Position numbers and translations under genes: made by a program
Part shown: positions 45,198-57,826 of the stretch, in pieces
How positions within the stretch are numbered: the stretch's first letter is position 1
Layout: each line of letters opens with the position of its first letter
The notes under the pieces: generated by a model
Told to the model about the DNA's origin: nothing
Databases searched by the model: none
The model's input: only the letters and a program-made list of their open reading frames with translations
Assembly (NCBI GenBank): GCA_963920635.1
Contig: OY987301.1
Span: 15,666,501 to 15,730,500 of the forward strand
Direction: 5' to 3'
Length of the DNA stretch: 64,000 nt
DNA from: Pseudeuparius sepicola
Taxonomy: Eukaryota > Arthropoda > Insecta > Coleoptera > Anthribidae

Positions 45198-48100
45198 AAA
45201 ATCTAAGATTAGCTGAAATGTGTGAGGAGGATAATGTAGAAGGACTGGAAAATTTTGGAAATTTGGCAGTTTACTAAGAGGGGGGCAATTCGGCTAACAT
45301 ATTTTCAAGATTATACCGGAAGTTAATGCCAACTTACTTATTTTAAATAGGACACCCTGTATATTATTTATATAATTTTTAGATTATGCGCAAAAATCTA
45401 GACACATTTCATATATAATGTCCTACACCTAAGTCCTAAGATTTTATCTCAAAAATGATGTTTGCAGGCCTAAACATAACTATCAATAATTTCTCCTATA
45501 ATATGAAAGCCTTTATTATTTAATTGAGGTTGGTTTTCTGTAGAAGGGGATCTAATTTAGTGCACTGTGTTGATATTTTGATAATAAATAGATACAGGGG
45601 GATCAAAAACTAACAAATTAAATTTAATTAAATTTCATGTTAGGGGTGTCACAGTTGATTTTTTCAGGACTATTTAATAAAAATATTTAAAATCAAGTGG
45701 TAATCTTGTCCGACAAAATTTTTCGGGAAATTCCGTTGTCGGGCGCCTTTGAAAGTTTGAAAGGGTCCAAAAAAAAACAGCCCGCCACTGAGAATTTTCT
45801 TATGTCAGAAGATGTCCAAGTGGATATGAAGAACACATGAAGAAGAACACATATACTCAACGGTGAGGTAATAAAAAAAAATTTAGGCATGGGCCCGAGG
45901 ACTACAAGTCTTCGATGCACGACAATAGAAACAATCTGTCAATTCGTGATTGAATTATTATAGAAAAAGGAGTTCAAACTGTTCTTGTGGATTCAAATCT
46001 ATGCAAGTTGCGAGCCAGTGTTAATTCAAATCAAATTTTAATAATGCGATACCTGTACTTTGTACTTATTCACTTGGAAATTATTGCAAAAAATTGAATA
46101 TGTAGAATATTTTAAACGTTCTGTATCTTGGAAACCGAGCCCGATAGGACAAATGTTCATATGAAAAAACAGTATTATTTTTGGCCGAACACCCCGTTGC
46201 AATACTTACCAATTACCACTTACAATACCCACCAATTCAGGATTTATTATATTATTGATTATTCCTGGTATTTTGCTGGAAGTGATCCGGTGTTTGTTTT
46301 AAAAATTATTGGCGCTCGCCGTTTGTTTTTATTTTGTCAGTCCTTAGGAAATTTCCCGCGAAAACTCCCGTCCTGGATTTTTAATTAGCTGTTGATATTA
46401 AAAGTGCATTTCTCGCCAAAACACTCGCGATCCGCGAAAACAAACAGAAACGGCACCTGATGGTTTCCTTTGCAGAACTCGAAAGTATTTTACAGTTGTT
46501 TTAATATCTCCTGTTAGCCTACTCATTCGCTCTGCATCTGTTGTCGGTCTAGTCTTTTAGTATTTTTTTTATTATAAAGCGAAATTCACAGATGCCGCAT
46601 ATTCAATAATATTCATGTCACATTTTCAACATAATATTAATAATAATAATTCTTATCCCCGCACTTCACTTGGAGCAGAAGATGTTGTCGTGTCAATTAT
46701 TATTATTGCTTCGTCTGCATTGCCATTTGCGCTATGTATTCGACTTATTTTTGAACTACATAATCTAAGTAGGATGTTTTTCGTTGTCGTAACATATTTC
46801 TTTATAAATTAACTTGGTATTCGTTGCATCGACTTGCAGCTATTATTATTAGTGTCAGTGCCGATCGATATCGGACACACTTGTACATTTAACAAATTTG
46901 TCATTGTATCACGGCGCACTGTCCTTCAAGTGTGTAAATAATACTTTATCAAACAACTAACTAACACACGTCGACCATTAGAACGACAAGAGAAATTCAG
47001 GAGCCGCCGCAGAAAAAGTGAAGGTGTACAAGAGTAGTTAGTAGAAATTAAGCATTCCACGCGATGTACCGAATCTGCTCCTGATTCCCAAATCAATTAT
47101 TTTAAGAAATACAGGCATGTTTAAATAATGTAGACTGTGTTGTATCTGAGGCTCATCCGCGTTTCATGGATTAAAAAAGATAACTTGTCAAAAATATCTG
47201 TATACTTTTTTTAGTAAGAAATGCACAACAAGAAACAATTATTTCTGGCGACTCTCGCATTTCTGGGGAAACGGCAGTAATGCTTTAGCAATTTTGCAGG
47301 TTCTGAATAATGGGCTTTTTCAGGGACTCTTTTTAAAGGGCTTTTTTCACACTATTTTTTATAAGTGAAACATGAAGTATAATGTCAAATTTTCTAGGGG
47401 CACGACGTCATACCCCTAACATTGCTTCAATTTTAGCGTTATTGTCAACGTACTGCTACTGTATACTGTATCTGGCTCTCACGTTTTGAATTGTCAAAAA
47501 ATTTTGAACGGATGAAAACAGCTAACTTTAATATTAAATAAAATTTAAAAAAAATTGCTTCATAAAAATGGGTACCTTAATGAAAAATCTGTCTTTATTA
47601 TTACATGAAATTACTTGATATGTTAATGTTAATCGTACAAATTACCTAACTTCAACCTAGTGTAAAGGGCAACTCTCGGAACCATCGGAACTACGTAGCA
47701 CGGCGTGTAGCCGACGCTGCTTGGCAAATCTAATTGCTCAAAAGTTAACACATAAATGTGTCATTGTGTTTCAATTAGGACCCCTACTTCCTGTTTCGCA
47801 GCCTCGTCTTTCCACGAAGCGCGCCGCTCCCGAGTTCCAGCGTAACAATTAACAATTAACAACCCCTTGCGACGAGAAATATCCGCTGTCTGGAATAATA
47901 CATGGGCTCAATTAGTAGGGAATGTCTCGTAGGATGTCTTAATTTGAGACCGGGTTTAAATAAGTAGAAAGGGCGAGTTAAACATATGCGGGGTATTTTT
48001 GAGCAGAAGCAAAATAAAAAAATAGGAGCTCATTTGATATAACACAGGCACAGCATATTTCACGTCAACATATATTTTTATCTGATACCTACTGGAAAAC

Positions 48101-48554
48101 GGGACATTCTCGTTAGATTTTTTGATAAACAAGATTCGTTTCTAGGATTATTAGTTCAGGAATTTGGGTACAAACATGTATATATAAACAAAGGCCATAT
48201 GCCATATTGCATAGCTGTTCTTTAGTATTTAATTGATGCCTAAAAGAATAGCAAATTTTGCTTATCTTTGCTTAATTTTGCTGTTTTGCACACAAAGTCG
48301 AATTATTATTATTATTATATGAAATTTCAAATCATGTTTTCCTTACTTTCCTACCAGCTTTCCTCTTAAAAATCCGAGCTAAAATCATAAAAAATGCATA
48401 AAAATAAATTAAAAAATGTTTACCGCTTATGAAAACTACTGAAAGTATACCTGCTCGACTGCAACAAAGATGTGCAAGACTGCAGAACAAAAAAACTACC
48501 TAGATTTATGGTTTGCTTTATTTATATTTCCGTCTGAAAAATCAAAAAATCTAC
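45198..48554. other. Intronic AT-rich DNA, nothing firm
   Basis: GGACACCCTGTATATT at 45350 is an isolated element terminus. Small ATT/AAT microsatellites occur near 46630-46700 and 48301-48320. No exon or RNA gene is supported. Confidence 0.35.
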
Positions 48555-49266
48555 TAAAAGGAATAAAATAAGTTTAGGTTTTCTAAAATTTGTTTTCAAA
48601 AAGCTTGTCGCGCGGAATGTTCATAAAAGTAGGTACCTACCAATTAATTTCATTGGGCAAGTGATTGATTGATAAGCAAGTACTTGCCGTCCTTGCCGAA
48701 GTATTTTTTCTTTACAATTCGCGCGGCTTTTTGAAAATAAATTTTCAAAACCTAAACTCTAAACTTATTTCCTTCGTTTTAGTACATGGCTTAAATAAAT
48801 GCGTTTTTAAAAAGGTTTTTATTTATTATTTTATTTTGTGCTGACAATCCCTTTTATTTGATATCAAGGAGGTTGTGAAAAATAGGTAATGCGCCATCTT
48901 GCGGGGGGGCTTCATATTGAATTTAGTATGTCACTCACCTTATCATTTTCTACACGTCAAACACTTTCATTTGATACCCATGACAAGGAGGTTGTAAAGA
49001 AATAGATAATCCGCCATCTTGGGGCGGACGCCATATTGGATTTAGTATGATGTCATTCACCGTATCGTTTTCTACTCGTCAAAGCCTTTCATTTGATATC
49101 CATATGAAGGGGTTTGTAAAGAAAAAAGGCATACTGGATTGTATTGCCACCAGCACCAAAAATTGTGTGCAAAATTTCAGCTAGATCATTTGGATGGAAC
49201 TGGTTTAAAATTCAGTTGCAAGATTTGACCACATACTAACAGGTGAAGTTAAATAAAAGCTTGTAA
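48555..49266 (-). mobile_element. Hairpin-ended family, copy B (reversed)
   Basis: The hairpin part comes first (48558-48790), with AAGCTTGTCGCGCGGAAT and ACAATTCGCGCGGCTTTTT on opposite arms. Two to three diverged tandem units of about 120 bp follow, marked by CTTTCATTTGATA, CCGCCATCTTG and a TTTAGTATG block. The opening end, GTTAAATAAAAGCTTGTAAA at ~49251, is the reverse of the start of copies A and C. Copy B is therefore the same element in the opposite orientation, well diverged. Confidence 0.6.
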
Positions 49267-52200
49267 ATACACTGACAAATTAAGTCCATGTGGAGAGTAT
49301 TTCAATAATAATTAAGAGCATGACTTGTAAATAAATTACGAATATATCTAAATACCCGCCGAAATGTTAATGTGTTGGTGAAATCGGTTAAAAATATCTT
49401 TCACTTCATACTTGCATGTTTTCTCATAAAATCGCAGGGCAAAGTCTCGTAACTGCAATTAACGAAGTAATTGAGGTGAGATTACTGTCAACCGAACCTA
49501 AAGTCTCACTTATTAGTAATGCAACAGAGCCCCTTTATTTTAGTATCGTGGGTAATTATCATGGTATAACGGTTGCAAGGTCAGTTGCGAGTCACTTTTT
49601 TTTTTATTTAGGAGGACATGGATTCTACTTTTTAATCAATTTTTCGATGAATTTCAAAACGGCGTGGTCTAGGAAATGTGTTGTTAGCTGGTTACCTTCA
49701 AAATTTAAGCAATGATGCGTTGCGGTAATAAAGAAATTTTGCTTGGCTTAGAATTGGTAAATCTTCAGCCTGATCTCAAGGCAGCCAGAATGTTTCCCGT
49801 TTCTGTAATTTCATTGCGAAGTAACACACAATTTGAAAAAGTAGGTACATGGTACATGCAAATAATTTAATACACCATTGTATGTGCAATAATAGGGTAT
49901 CAAAAATGCCTCTCACTATCTACCTATTATGTCTCCATTAATCTCCGGTACAACAGGTTAGGTATTGCGAAGTAGCAATAAATAATATTCGTTGATAGGA
50001 CAAGTGGAAATCGTTTTCAGCTTTAATTTTGTTTTTTAATCGATTTTCCAACAGACCGCAAATGCCAACAATCCGCAACAAATACAGGAACATTTGTAAT
50101 ATTCGCGAATTACCTTCAGATTAGAAACAACATAATCGATAGCCAATTATTGCCAAAGTCATCAAGTACAGGAATTAGCGTACTAAGAAATGGATTGTCG
50201 ATTAGCGCATCTATTACAGAATAAGTAATATCCGTACTGCTGAGATCCGTGGGCCATGGCAGATAGTATTCTAATTCTTGTGCTCATACAGTGTGACCCA
50301 CTTGAGATGAAGACACCCTTGTATTTTTTTTGCATTTGAAGATAAGGAATTTTCGACTTGGCACAGTTATAGGACTCATGAGCTCTATCTTTAGGGGTAT
50401 TCAACTTAAGTGTCAGGTACAGTCCCAGCGTGATAGGGGCTGGCGAATATTCATCAATATTATTTTGTTTCGCGTTAGTAGAGTTATTGAATAAATTTAA
50501 TTAGGAAAGGTTGTTCAGAACCGAATTTTTAGCTCGAATACTAAACGTCAGCGTCGTCAGCGGCATAGTCGCGTTTTAGTTATTTTTTTAATGTGGTTAT
50601 GTTAGTTTTTTTTATTGTATTGCCATTAAATGATTACCTCTGTTATTTTCAATGGGTTCTCCATGGCTACCTACCCAGAATTGAAAAAAAAATGTTACGA
50701 ACAATAAAAAAATAAGCTCCTGTCAGGTCTAGGCCTACTTGATTTGTGAAAAATTAAAATCAAATTACTTTCTAACAAAGCAAGCCTATATCCCCAAACG
50801 TCAAATTTCAACTATTATTTTTCTATCATTCACACATCAAATTTCAACTATTATTTTTTTTATCAATCACACGTGTACTTCAGTGAATCCGTTGACACCC
50901 TGTAGATATTCTGTAAAGCAGTTTCTACATTGGGAACTGATGAAAAGTGTGAAAATTTCCAGGCGATTCTCAAAAATGCGGTCGTTTTATTTCCTGGCGC
51001 CACGTGATAATTAGTGACGATTTTACGATGAACGTCGCTCAAGATGTGAATACTTTTTGATGGCTTGATGGCGCCACAGAACTTGTAAATAAGTCAACGC
51101 GCAACATGTATTTGTATACCAATCGGTCACACATACTCGAATAAAAATTACGTCAGAAATCGATGTTTATCCCTTTATTTAAATAATCCGCAGCAATCCA
51201 ATTTGGCCGCATATCTCTATGGTCTCAAAATCATGTACTTTTATCTTCTCTTGGCTGAACAATGGGTATTATCTGCGACGCTGATCTGGATTTTTTCTAA
51301 TGACATAGGTCCTTATTATTATATATGAAACGTGAGATTTTGTGGAGCTGCGGAGGTCGTTTTTGCGAATCGGACTTCTTAGAATACCGAAGCGGCTGAT
51401 TGTGCTGATTTTGAATATTGTTTGTCGCAAGCGCGACGTTATTTTGTTTTTACGTGTCGATAAAAAAATAATGACTCAATGTTCCATAATGTAATGTAAT
51501 GACTTAATGACGTGCGGTTTGTTTATTGTTTTTACCGATGTCGTAAGGTTAAGGACATCTATTTCTGAAATTAGGAAAATAGGGGTACGGTTAAAAAGCA
51601 ACTATTCTGGTTTAAAATTTAGAAGTAAAATACCACTTTGCATTCCTCTTATAGAAAATAATTGTTATATTCAGATATTAGAATATTAGAATAAATTCAA
51701 TATCATATTATTTGATGTATTTGGTATATTCTTATTCAAATAATTTGGTATCCAAAAATGCTTAGAACAAATGTTAAAATATCTAGTTATGATCCAAAAC
51801 ATTGCTACCTACAAAATAAATGGAAAAGTCTAGTTTCCTCTCGTCTCAAGGATACGGGCATAACAATAATGTCAACACTACACTGAATGTAAGTAACATG
51901 TTTCCACTTTCGATATAAACAGTTTTTTGGCAAAGTTGAAATTTCGGGATTGTGCATAATAACACATCTTAGAGAAGACACCCCCCTTGGTTCATTAGTT
52001 CTTCGAATTTCGGCCCTGCGTCACAACTCCCGTCCTTGTCTTACTCATGACTATACGACGGATTATCCGTGAATTTACAACAAATATCAACTCCCATAGT
52101 CCATAGTTATAAAAATAAAAAAGATAACTTATTTAATTTTTTATGATTAGATTCTCGATTAGATTTTATATATAGCGAACAATTTTAATATAATAAGTTA

Positions 52201-52714
52201 CTGAGAATGAGAACAAAAATGACGCCCACTTCTACAATAATTTATTATTATACTCTGTAATCTGCCTATATTTTTGCATTGTTCTTTTTTATGCAGAAAA
52301 TTAAAGTAGGCTGATTGTTCTGGAAATATATGATAAATTTAACGCCCCAAAATCACATAATATACAAAAAGAAAGTTATGGCTTCCTTAAATTTCAATTT
52401 GGATTCTAAGAATAGGTGTAGTAAATGATGATAAACTATTTCCGAGTTGGATCTTGGTATTCTGATTCTGGAATCGATCCCGCTTGCTCTCATTTGTGAA
52501 ATTAAACAGAATATATGAAAATCTCCTTTAAATTGAGTTTTTTATTAGAAGTAAAGCTGTTAATTTATGTTAAGTTAAGTCATGGAAGTTGAATCGCAAA
52601 AAAATCACTGTCGGCTGTTTCCATGGCCTACTTACTTTTTTGGTGCAAGTTTACTTCCTAGAACGTTAATGGATATTTTACTTCTAAAAATGATTTTCAT
52701 TTATTTTTTTATTT
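49267..52714. other. Intronic AT-rich DNA, nothing firm
   Basis: GACACCCTGTAGA at 50893 is an isolated terminus. CATCAAATTTCAACTATTATTTTT near 50836 is a local near-duplication of ~30 bp. The 99-codon frame at 49416-49715 has no family motif and a hydrophobic AT-driven tail; I do not call it. Confidence 0.35.
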
Positions 52715-53515
52715 TTACAAGCTTTTATTTAACTTGCAATGTATAGACTATGTATGTTTAGGCATTGAGTAAAGGAATATCACTCAACGGTTTAGGTCAA
52801 ATCTTGCAAGCTGATTTAGAACCACTTCCTGACATCCGATTGAGCTGAAATTTTGCATACACCTTTAGTTCCGGTGACAATACAATATGCAATACTCAAT
52901 ATGGCAATACTTTCAAAATGACCGCCGCTCCAAGATGGCGGATGATGTATTTTTTGTCGAACCCCTTAATATGGGTATCAAATGAAAGGGCTCGACGGGT
53001 AGAAAACAATAAGGTGAATGACTTCATACGAAATACAATATGGCGGCCGCCCCAAGATGGCGGACTAAATTTCTTTACCACCCTCCTGACATGGGAATCA
53101 AATACGTCCTAAAAAGCACAAAATAAAATTTAAAAGAAAAGAAAACTTTTTAAAAACAAGCTTTTATTTAAGCCATGTACTAAAATGAATAAAAATAAGT
53201 TTAGGTTTTCGTTAAGATAATTCAATTCCAAATTGCGACCAGTTTTTGCAAATTGAAAAGCTTGTCGCGCGAATTGTAAAGAAAAAATGCATACTTTGGC
53301 AAATAGGTACGTGTCGAGGTACGTGCTTATCAACCATCACTGTTCAAAAAAATTAATTGGTACCTACTTTCATCAACATTTCGCGCGACATTCTTTTCAA
53401 TTTGCAAAAACTGGTCGCAATTTGGAATTGAATTATCTTAACGAAAAGCTAAACTTATTTTTATTCATTTTAGTACATGGCTTAAGAGCTTGTTTTTAAA
53501 AAGTTTTTTTTTATT
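52715..53515 (+). mobile_element. Hairpin-ended family, copy C
   Basis: It starts CAAGCTTTTATTTAACTTGC followed by AATGTATA and a short GTAT patch, then GATTGAGCTGAAATTTTGCA. Two diverged tandem blocks follow, with CCAAGATGGCGG (52931, 53051) and AATGAAAGGG. It closes with a long hairpin: arms 53148-53270 and 53385-53512, including CAATTTGCAAAAACTGGTCG on one arm and its reverse complement on the other. The loop is ~115 bp. Same architecture as copy A, low sequence identity outside the key motifs. Confidence 0.65.
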
Positions 53516-53647
53516 TTAAATTACAATTCAACTTGCGTGACCACTTGTATAAAAAAAACCAAATACAAGTTTGGCAACAAATTGTGGAAACTAGAATTTT
53601 ATATCAAGTTTGATGAACATTTACTTGTACACAAGCACCAGCTCTCC

Positions 53648-53750
53648 TGGGTTTTTGGACGAAAACAAAAACTTAACACTTAACATAATATACAAAATTT
53701 ATAAAGTTGAAAATAATGTGTAGGTAACATTGATACATTAATAATACTTT
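53648..53750 (+). repeat. Dispersed repeat, copy 2 (with 12605-12740)
   Basis: CTGGGTTTTTGGACGAAAAC opens it, followed by AT-rich sequence and AACATTGATACATT, as in the first copy. Confidence 0.4.
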
Positions 53751-54431
53751 TTTTGAAGACCAGCTTTAAAAAACAATAAATTCATCGGTCAAAATTTGGT
53801 TCGGTCGAAAAAAATAATAATAGACGTTACAAAATTCGTTTGTTCGTTATCAAAAGCGCGTTATTTATTATTTTCTGAAGAATTATTGGTATAATGTTTG
53901 GTAGTATCAAAATAAATTTTGGCAGTTACAAATCCAGTTGGTTTTTCAAATATAATCGCAAAGATGAACATGCCCTTCCTTTTTTACTTATACAATTGTT
54001 TACGTAAAAAATTTATTGGCTTAATTAAAATGAGTCAAAATATCGATAAAATTATTTGTGGCAGTGTCTAAATAGCTGAAAACCACAAGATAAAACCGCA
54101 TAAATACGCTTTTGCGATTGAGTACATCCCTGACGCCAGACGCGCTGATATTTTAAGGCCTATTAGGCGTAAGAGTTACTTGATTTTAGTATAGTTTTCT
54201 CTAAAACCCCCAGGAACGGGGTTATATGCCAAATACTACAGATCATTGCCAAATACCGATTTAAAGCGCAATTTTTTTCAAGATGGCAGCCTAAGCATCC
54301 GTCGCTCGAGGTCGCAAACTTAGGATAATACATTTAGGGCCAGCAAGTCTTCGATCCCGGGAGGTTTCAAAACTCCTCAACCTTTCGCGCGAAAAAATCA
54401 CGTACCGACCACCGGCTCCCCGTTCTTCCAG
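53751..54431. other. End of TESK intron 1
   Basis: AT-rich to about 54280, then GC rises towards the exon. The acceptor TTCTTCCAG ends at 54431. Antisense frames over 54291-54883 are shadows of exon 2. Confidence 0.6.
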
Positions 54432-54752
54432 GTGACCCACAGGGTGACGGGCCAGGTGATGGTCCTGAAGATGAACCAGCTGCGCTCGAACCGGCGCAAC
54501 ATGCTCAAGGAGGTGCAGCTGATGAATCGCCTGTCCCACCCGAACATCCTGCGGCTGGTCGGCGTGTGCGTCCACGAGGGGCAGCTGCACGCGCTCACCG
54601 AGTACGCAGAGGGCGGCAGCCTCGACCAGCTGATCCAGGACAGGAAGGCGGAGCTGCCGCAGACGACGCGCGTCGGCCTGGCCAGGGACACGGCCACCGG
54701 CATGGAGTACCTGCACTCGAAGGGCGTCTTCCACAGGGACCTGACCAGCAAG
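54432..54752 (+). CDS. cdi: TESK-type kinase, coding exon 2
   Basis: The exon is 107 codons in phase 0 at both ends (acceptor CTTCCAG, donor AAG|GTGGGT). It begins [16 protein letters not shown], in which the Lys of VLK is the ATP-anchoring residue. It continues through the alpha-C helix ([18 protein letters not shown], with the conserved Glu), the hinge [15 protein letters not shown] and the long linker helix. It ends in the catalytic loop HRDLTSK, the TESK form of HRDLxxxN; the Asn is supplied by exon 3. The exon is strongly GC-rich at third positions, in sharp contrast with the introns. No frameshift or missing residue. Confidence 0.95.
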
Positions 54753-55244
54753 GTGGGTAAAGAATATTTGAAACTCTTGAAACTTTCATAACAAGTTTGG
54801 GGAATTTTCTTTGAAGTCATTCCATTGAAACTTGCATTGTTTTGACGCAAATAGCAGGGATGTATTGTGTACACATAGACCACATGTAGGGATGAGAAAA
54901 TTTAATTTCACGGGCCAAAGTGAAATTTCACTGTGAAACTTTTAAATTTCTTTTGAATTTTGAATTCCTTTGAAATTTGATTATGAGAGTTTCAAGGAAA
55001 CTTCCAAATTATTGTGAAAGTTTCGATAATTTTTTTGAAATTTAATATACCTACCTATTAACCGGCCCAAAAATTTGTACATTTGTATGTATGTATGTAA
55101 CTTTGTAAACAAGTCTAGCAAATCGATTTTCACCCACTTCTAATTATTGTCATATCTATCTGAAATTTTGCCATCGAGCTTTTAGGCTGATGGAGAAGGG
55201 AGGTGGTCATAGGGACTCCTCTATGATTCAAGATATCCTAATAG

Positions 55245-55280
55245 CACAGACTAACGAGTAAAAAAGCTATTTATTCTGTG
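55245..55280. mobile_element. 36-bp insertion with 7-bp duplication
   Basis: It starts CACAGACTAACG and ends GCTATTTATTCTGTG, with exact CTAATAG flanks at 55238-55244 and 55281-55287. The right 15 bp are identical to the right end of the 261-bp element at 38254-38514, and CACAGAC is identical to the start of the 33-bp insertion at 37264. A deeply deleted copy of that family is the simplest reading. Confidence 0.65.
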
Positions 55281-56769
55281 CTAATAGGATTAGGTGGCCT
55301 CCACATGGGATACTTGATTAGATTTGGATATAAAAGACCATGGAGTGAGTACTCTAGATCCATAGAATTTATTTTAGAAAAAAAATTAAAGTTAAAGTGG
55401 CACATTGGTGAAATTTATGAAACCTATTTCAGAAATTTTTGAAACTTTTATAAGTTTCATGAAATATTTCACAATGAAACATTGAAAAATTAAGTATTTC
55501 AAATTTCAATACAAGTTTCATTTTAGGCTTCCATGATATATTTCACGTTTGAAAGTTTCATTGTTAAAAGCTTCACTTCAAACTAGGTGGCAATCAACAT
55601 AATATTATATTATACATTATCACAGGGGTGTCAGAGCCGTATTTCATTTTTGTCAATTTTTTTATGACATTATTATATTGCTGCTTCTTTTTCTCTGAGG
55701 GGCTAGGCTAAAACAAGACAATATATTAAATCGGTTTCATTTTGATTCAGCTTTTTGTAAACGTTAGAAAATTCAACACACCCTAAACGTCCCTGATTTT
55801 TTTCTGACAATCCAGGCAACTTAATGAGTTTCGCAAATATCAAATGAGTTGTCAACATCTGAGTAATTCGGCAGGATCATTCATGTTTTTCAACTTTTAT
55901 TTTCAAATGGTTGAAAATCCAATGGGCAATCCAAATTTCTTATGAAATATTTAATTGAAGTTCTTACTTTACAATAATTATTTTGATGTTTTTTAATAAA
56001 TCAGATTATTTTATTGAATTACAGAAATGAACTACAAACCAGAAATGACAATTTTAGCTAAGAAAAAGTATCTAAACTATGAGTTTTATTAAAATAAAGT
56101 ACTCAATTTCAGTAGAAAAAAGATAATTAAAATAAATAGATGAAATATTAATAAAAGATGAATATTCTTGTAATATCCTGAAAACTGGTACACGGATAAA
56201 GGATTGCAAAGGTTAAACGTAAAATTTGAAAGTCTATGCTGTTTTTTATCGATAAATATAAGATTTTTATTTTTTCTGGCATTTATTTAGATACCTACTT
56301 TTATCACTTTTACCTATTAATAAACTAATATTTTTTAGCAAAAATGAAAATATCCGATATAATATCAAAATATCTGATATATTATCGTTAATATCCAATA
56401 CTGTGATATTTTCAATAAATATCATGATATTTACGATCTCTGCTGCAAGTCATGTGACCACTTTTGCATCACATACAACATTTTTTATCCTTATACAAGC
56501 ACAACTTGACGACAAAATAAAATTTTAAATAATTCTTAAAATAAAAATGCCATGCAGACTTTATTTGCCACATTGTATAGGGACACCTAAAGGTTCATGC
56601 CTATCACTCACTCTAGTTAGTTGCTTTAATAATTAAACATGAAGGTAGAAAACACAACCATACAGATATTCCCTAGAAAAATGGATAACATATTTTTAAA
56701 TTTTCTAATTACCAGTTCGGATTTTTTGTTAGATGATTTACAGCTGCTAGGTATTCAATTCTAGATAGG

Positions 56770-57072
56770 CAATTGCTATTATTTTGCTATTTGCGGCTAG
56801 GGCCGACTTTTCCCAATAGAACTAGGATAGCATTCGCTCAAGTATTACGGAACACCCTAAAAAAACGTAGTAATCCCAGTAAATGTAGAACAACTAGTAA
56901 ATCACACAGATATTAAGGAGCAATACCATGAATCCACAATTTGTCCAGCGTTCTTGCCCACCAGCGGTGTTTTTCTCTAAAGACATACATAGTCTGCCTC
57001 GATCTCGATTCGAACCAAGAAAAACATTTAGTCTAAATAGTGCGGCGACACTATGAACATGGCTAACCGCGG
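56770..57072 (-). repeat. SINE-like repeat, copy 1
   Basis: Read on the minus strand it starts CCGCGG and carries GGTTCGAATCG, a Pol III B-box-like motif, at 57017-57007. It continues with AGAAAAACACCGCT, GCTGGACAAA, ACTGGGATTACTACG, GCTATCCTAGTTCTAT and GTCGGCCCTAGCCGCAAAT. It ends in an AT-rich ATAATAGCAATTGCC tail. The same order is found on the plus strand at 63397-63722. A tRNA-derived SINE is likely, though box A is weak. Confidence 0.7.
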
Positions 57073-57685
57073 ACAATAAAATAGTACATCAAATTTTAAT
57101 ATACAACATAAGGTGGAGTTATTAGCTTTGAATTAATTTGTTAGTTTTTAAAATACTTTCGCAACTTTTACTTTTTATCAGTTCATTTACACAGTGTAAA
57201 CATTTTCAGATTTACATTGTTTATTACAAATATCTGAGATTCCAATCTTTTATTTTGTTTTGTAGTGATACAACAATTATTGCAAATATTGAAACATCAA
57301 AACTGCAAATAATAGACGTATTTTCGCGAGTAGAGTTTAGGATTAGGCAGGTTTTGTTTGATTTAAGTCCAATATCGTGAAAATATTCTTATCTAAATTT
57401 TCTTATATTAACTATCCACAATGCAACAAAATGAGACCATCCCTCTGATAAAACCATCTCGCGAAAATTACGAGTTTTGGCATAAACTTAAAAAGATTTT
57501 GTAACGAAAATGAAAATACGCTTAATGATTCAGAATTCAACATTTTATAGAACCTTATTCCCATACATTTTAAAAACTTTCATCTCTCACTTCTCTCAAA
57601 AATTCGTTTAAATTCACATATCGAATTATTTGGCTATGACAATATGATGATGTAGAAGTGAGTTCTAAAAATGTATTTGTTCCAG

Positions 57686-57826
57686 AATGTCCTTGTTCGA
57701 CGACTAGAGTCAGGTGGTCTGCAAGCAGTCGTTGGTGATTTTGGCCTATCAACCGCCATTCCAGAACCAGGTTCGAAGCTCTGCACTGTCGGTTCACCTT
57801 ATTGGATGTCCCCCGAGTGCCTTAAG
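57686..57826 (+). CDS. cdi: TESK-type kinase, coding exon 3
   Basis: The exon is 47 codons, phase 0 at both ends (acceptor TTGTTCCAG, donor AAG|GTAGGA). It opens with N-V-L, completing the catalytic loop of exon 2, then VGDFGLS with the metal-binding Asp of DFG. The activation segment follows, ending VGSPYWMSPECLK, where SPE replaces the commoner APE as is usual in TESK/LIMK. The short, GC-moderate exon sits between two AT-rich introns. Confidence 0.95.

Larger units (their letters stand above)
7315..54431 (+). other. TESK intron 1 (about 47.1 kb), repeat-filled
   Basis: The intron is bounded by AAG|GTAAGT at 7315 and TTCTTCCAG|GTGACC ending at 54431, both phase 0. The flanking exons join to a continuous kinase domain. 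It holds a 9.7 kb satellite array and most of the transposable elements listed here. I found no convincing nested host gene in it. Confidence 0.85.
54753..57685. other. TESK intron 2 (about 2.9 kb)
   Basis: It contains a patch at 54890-55570 with many short TTTGAAA/TTTCAAA and GTTTCA/TGAAAC inverted words. It also has GTATGTATGTATGTA (55084), the 36-bp insertion at 55245 and a SINE-like copy at 56770-57072. Otherwise AT-rich without coding sign. Confidence 0.7.

Noticed and set aside
49416..49715. 99-codon plus-strand frame as a small gene
   Set aside because: No recognisable domain, an AT-driven composition and no splice or promoter evidence.
54291..54883. Long minus-strand frames over TESK exon 2
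   Set aside because: They are antisense shadows of a GC-rich exon whose plus strand encodes an unmistakable kinase segment.
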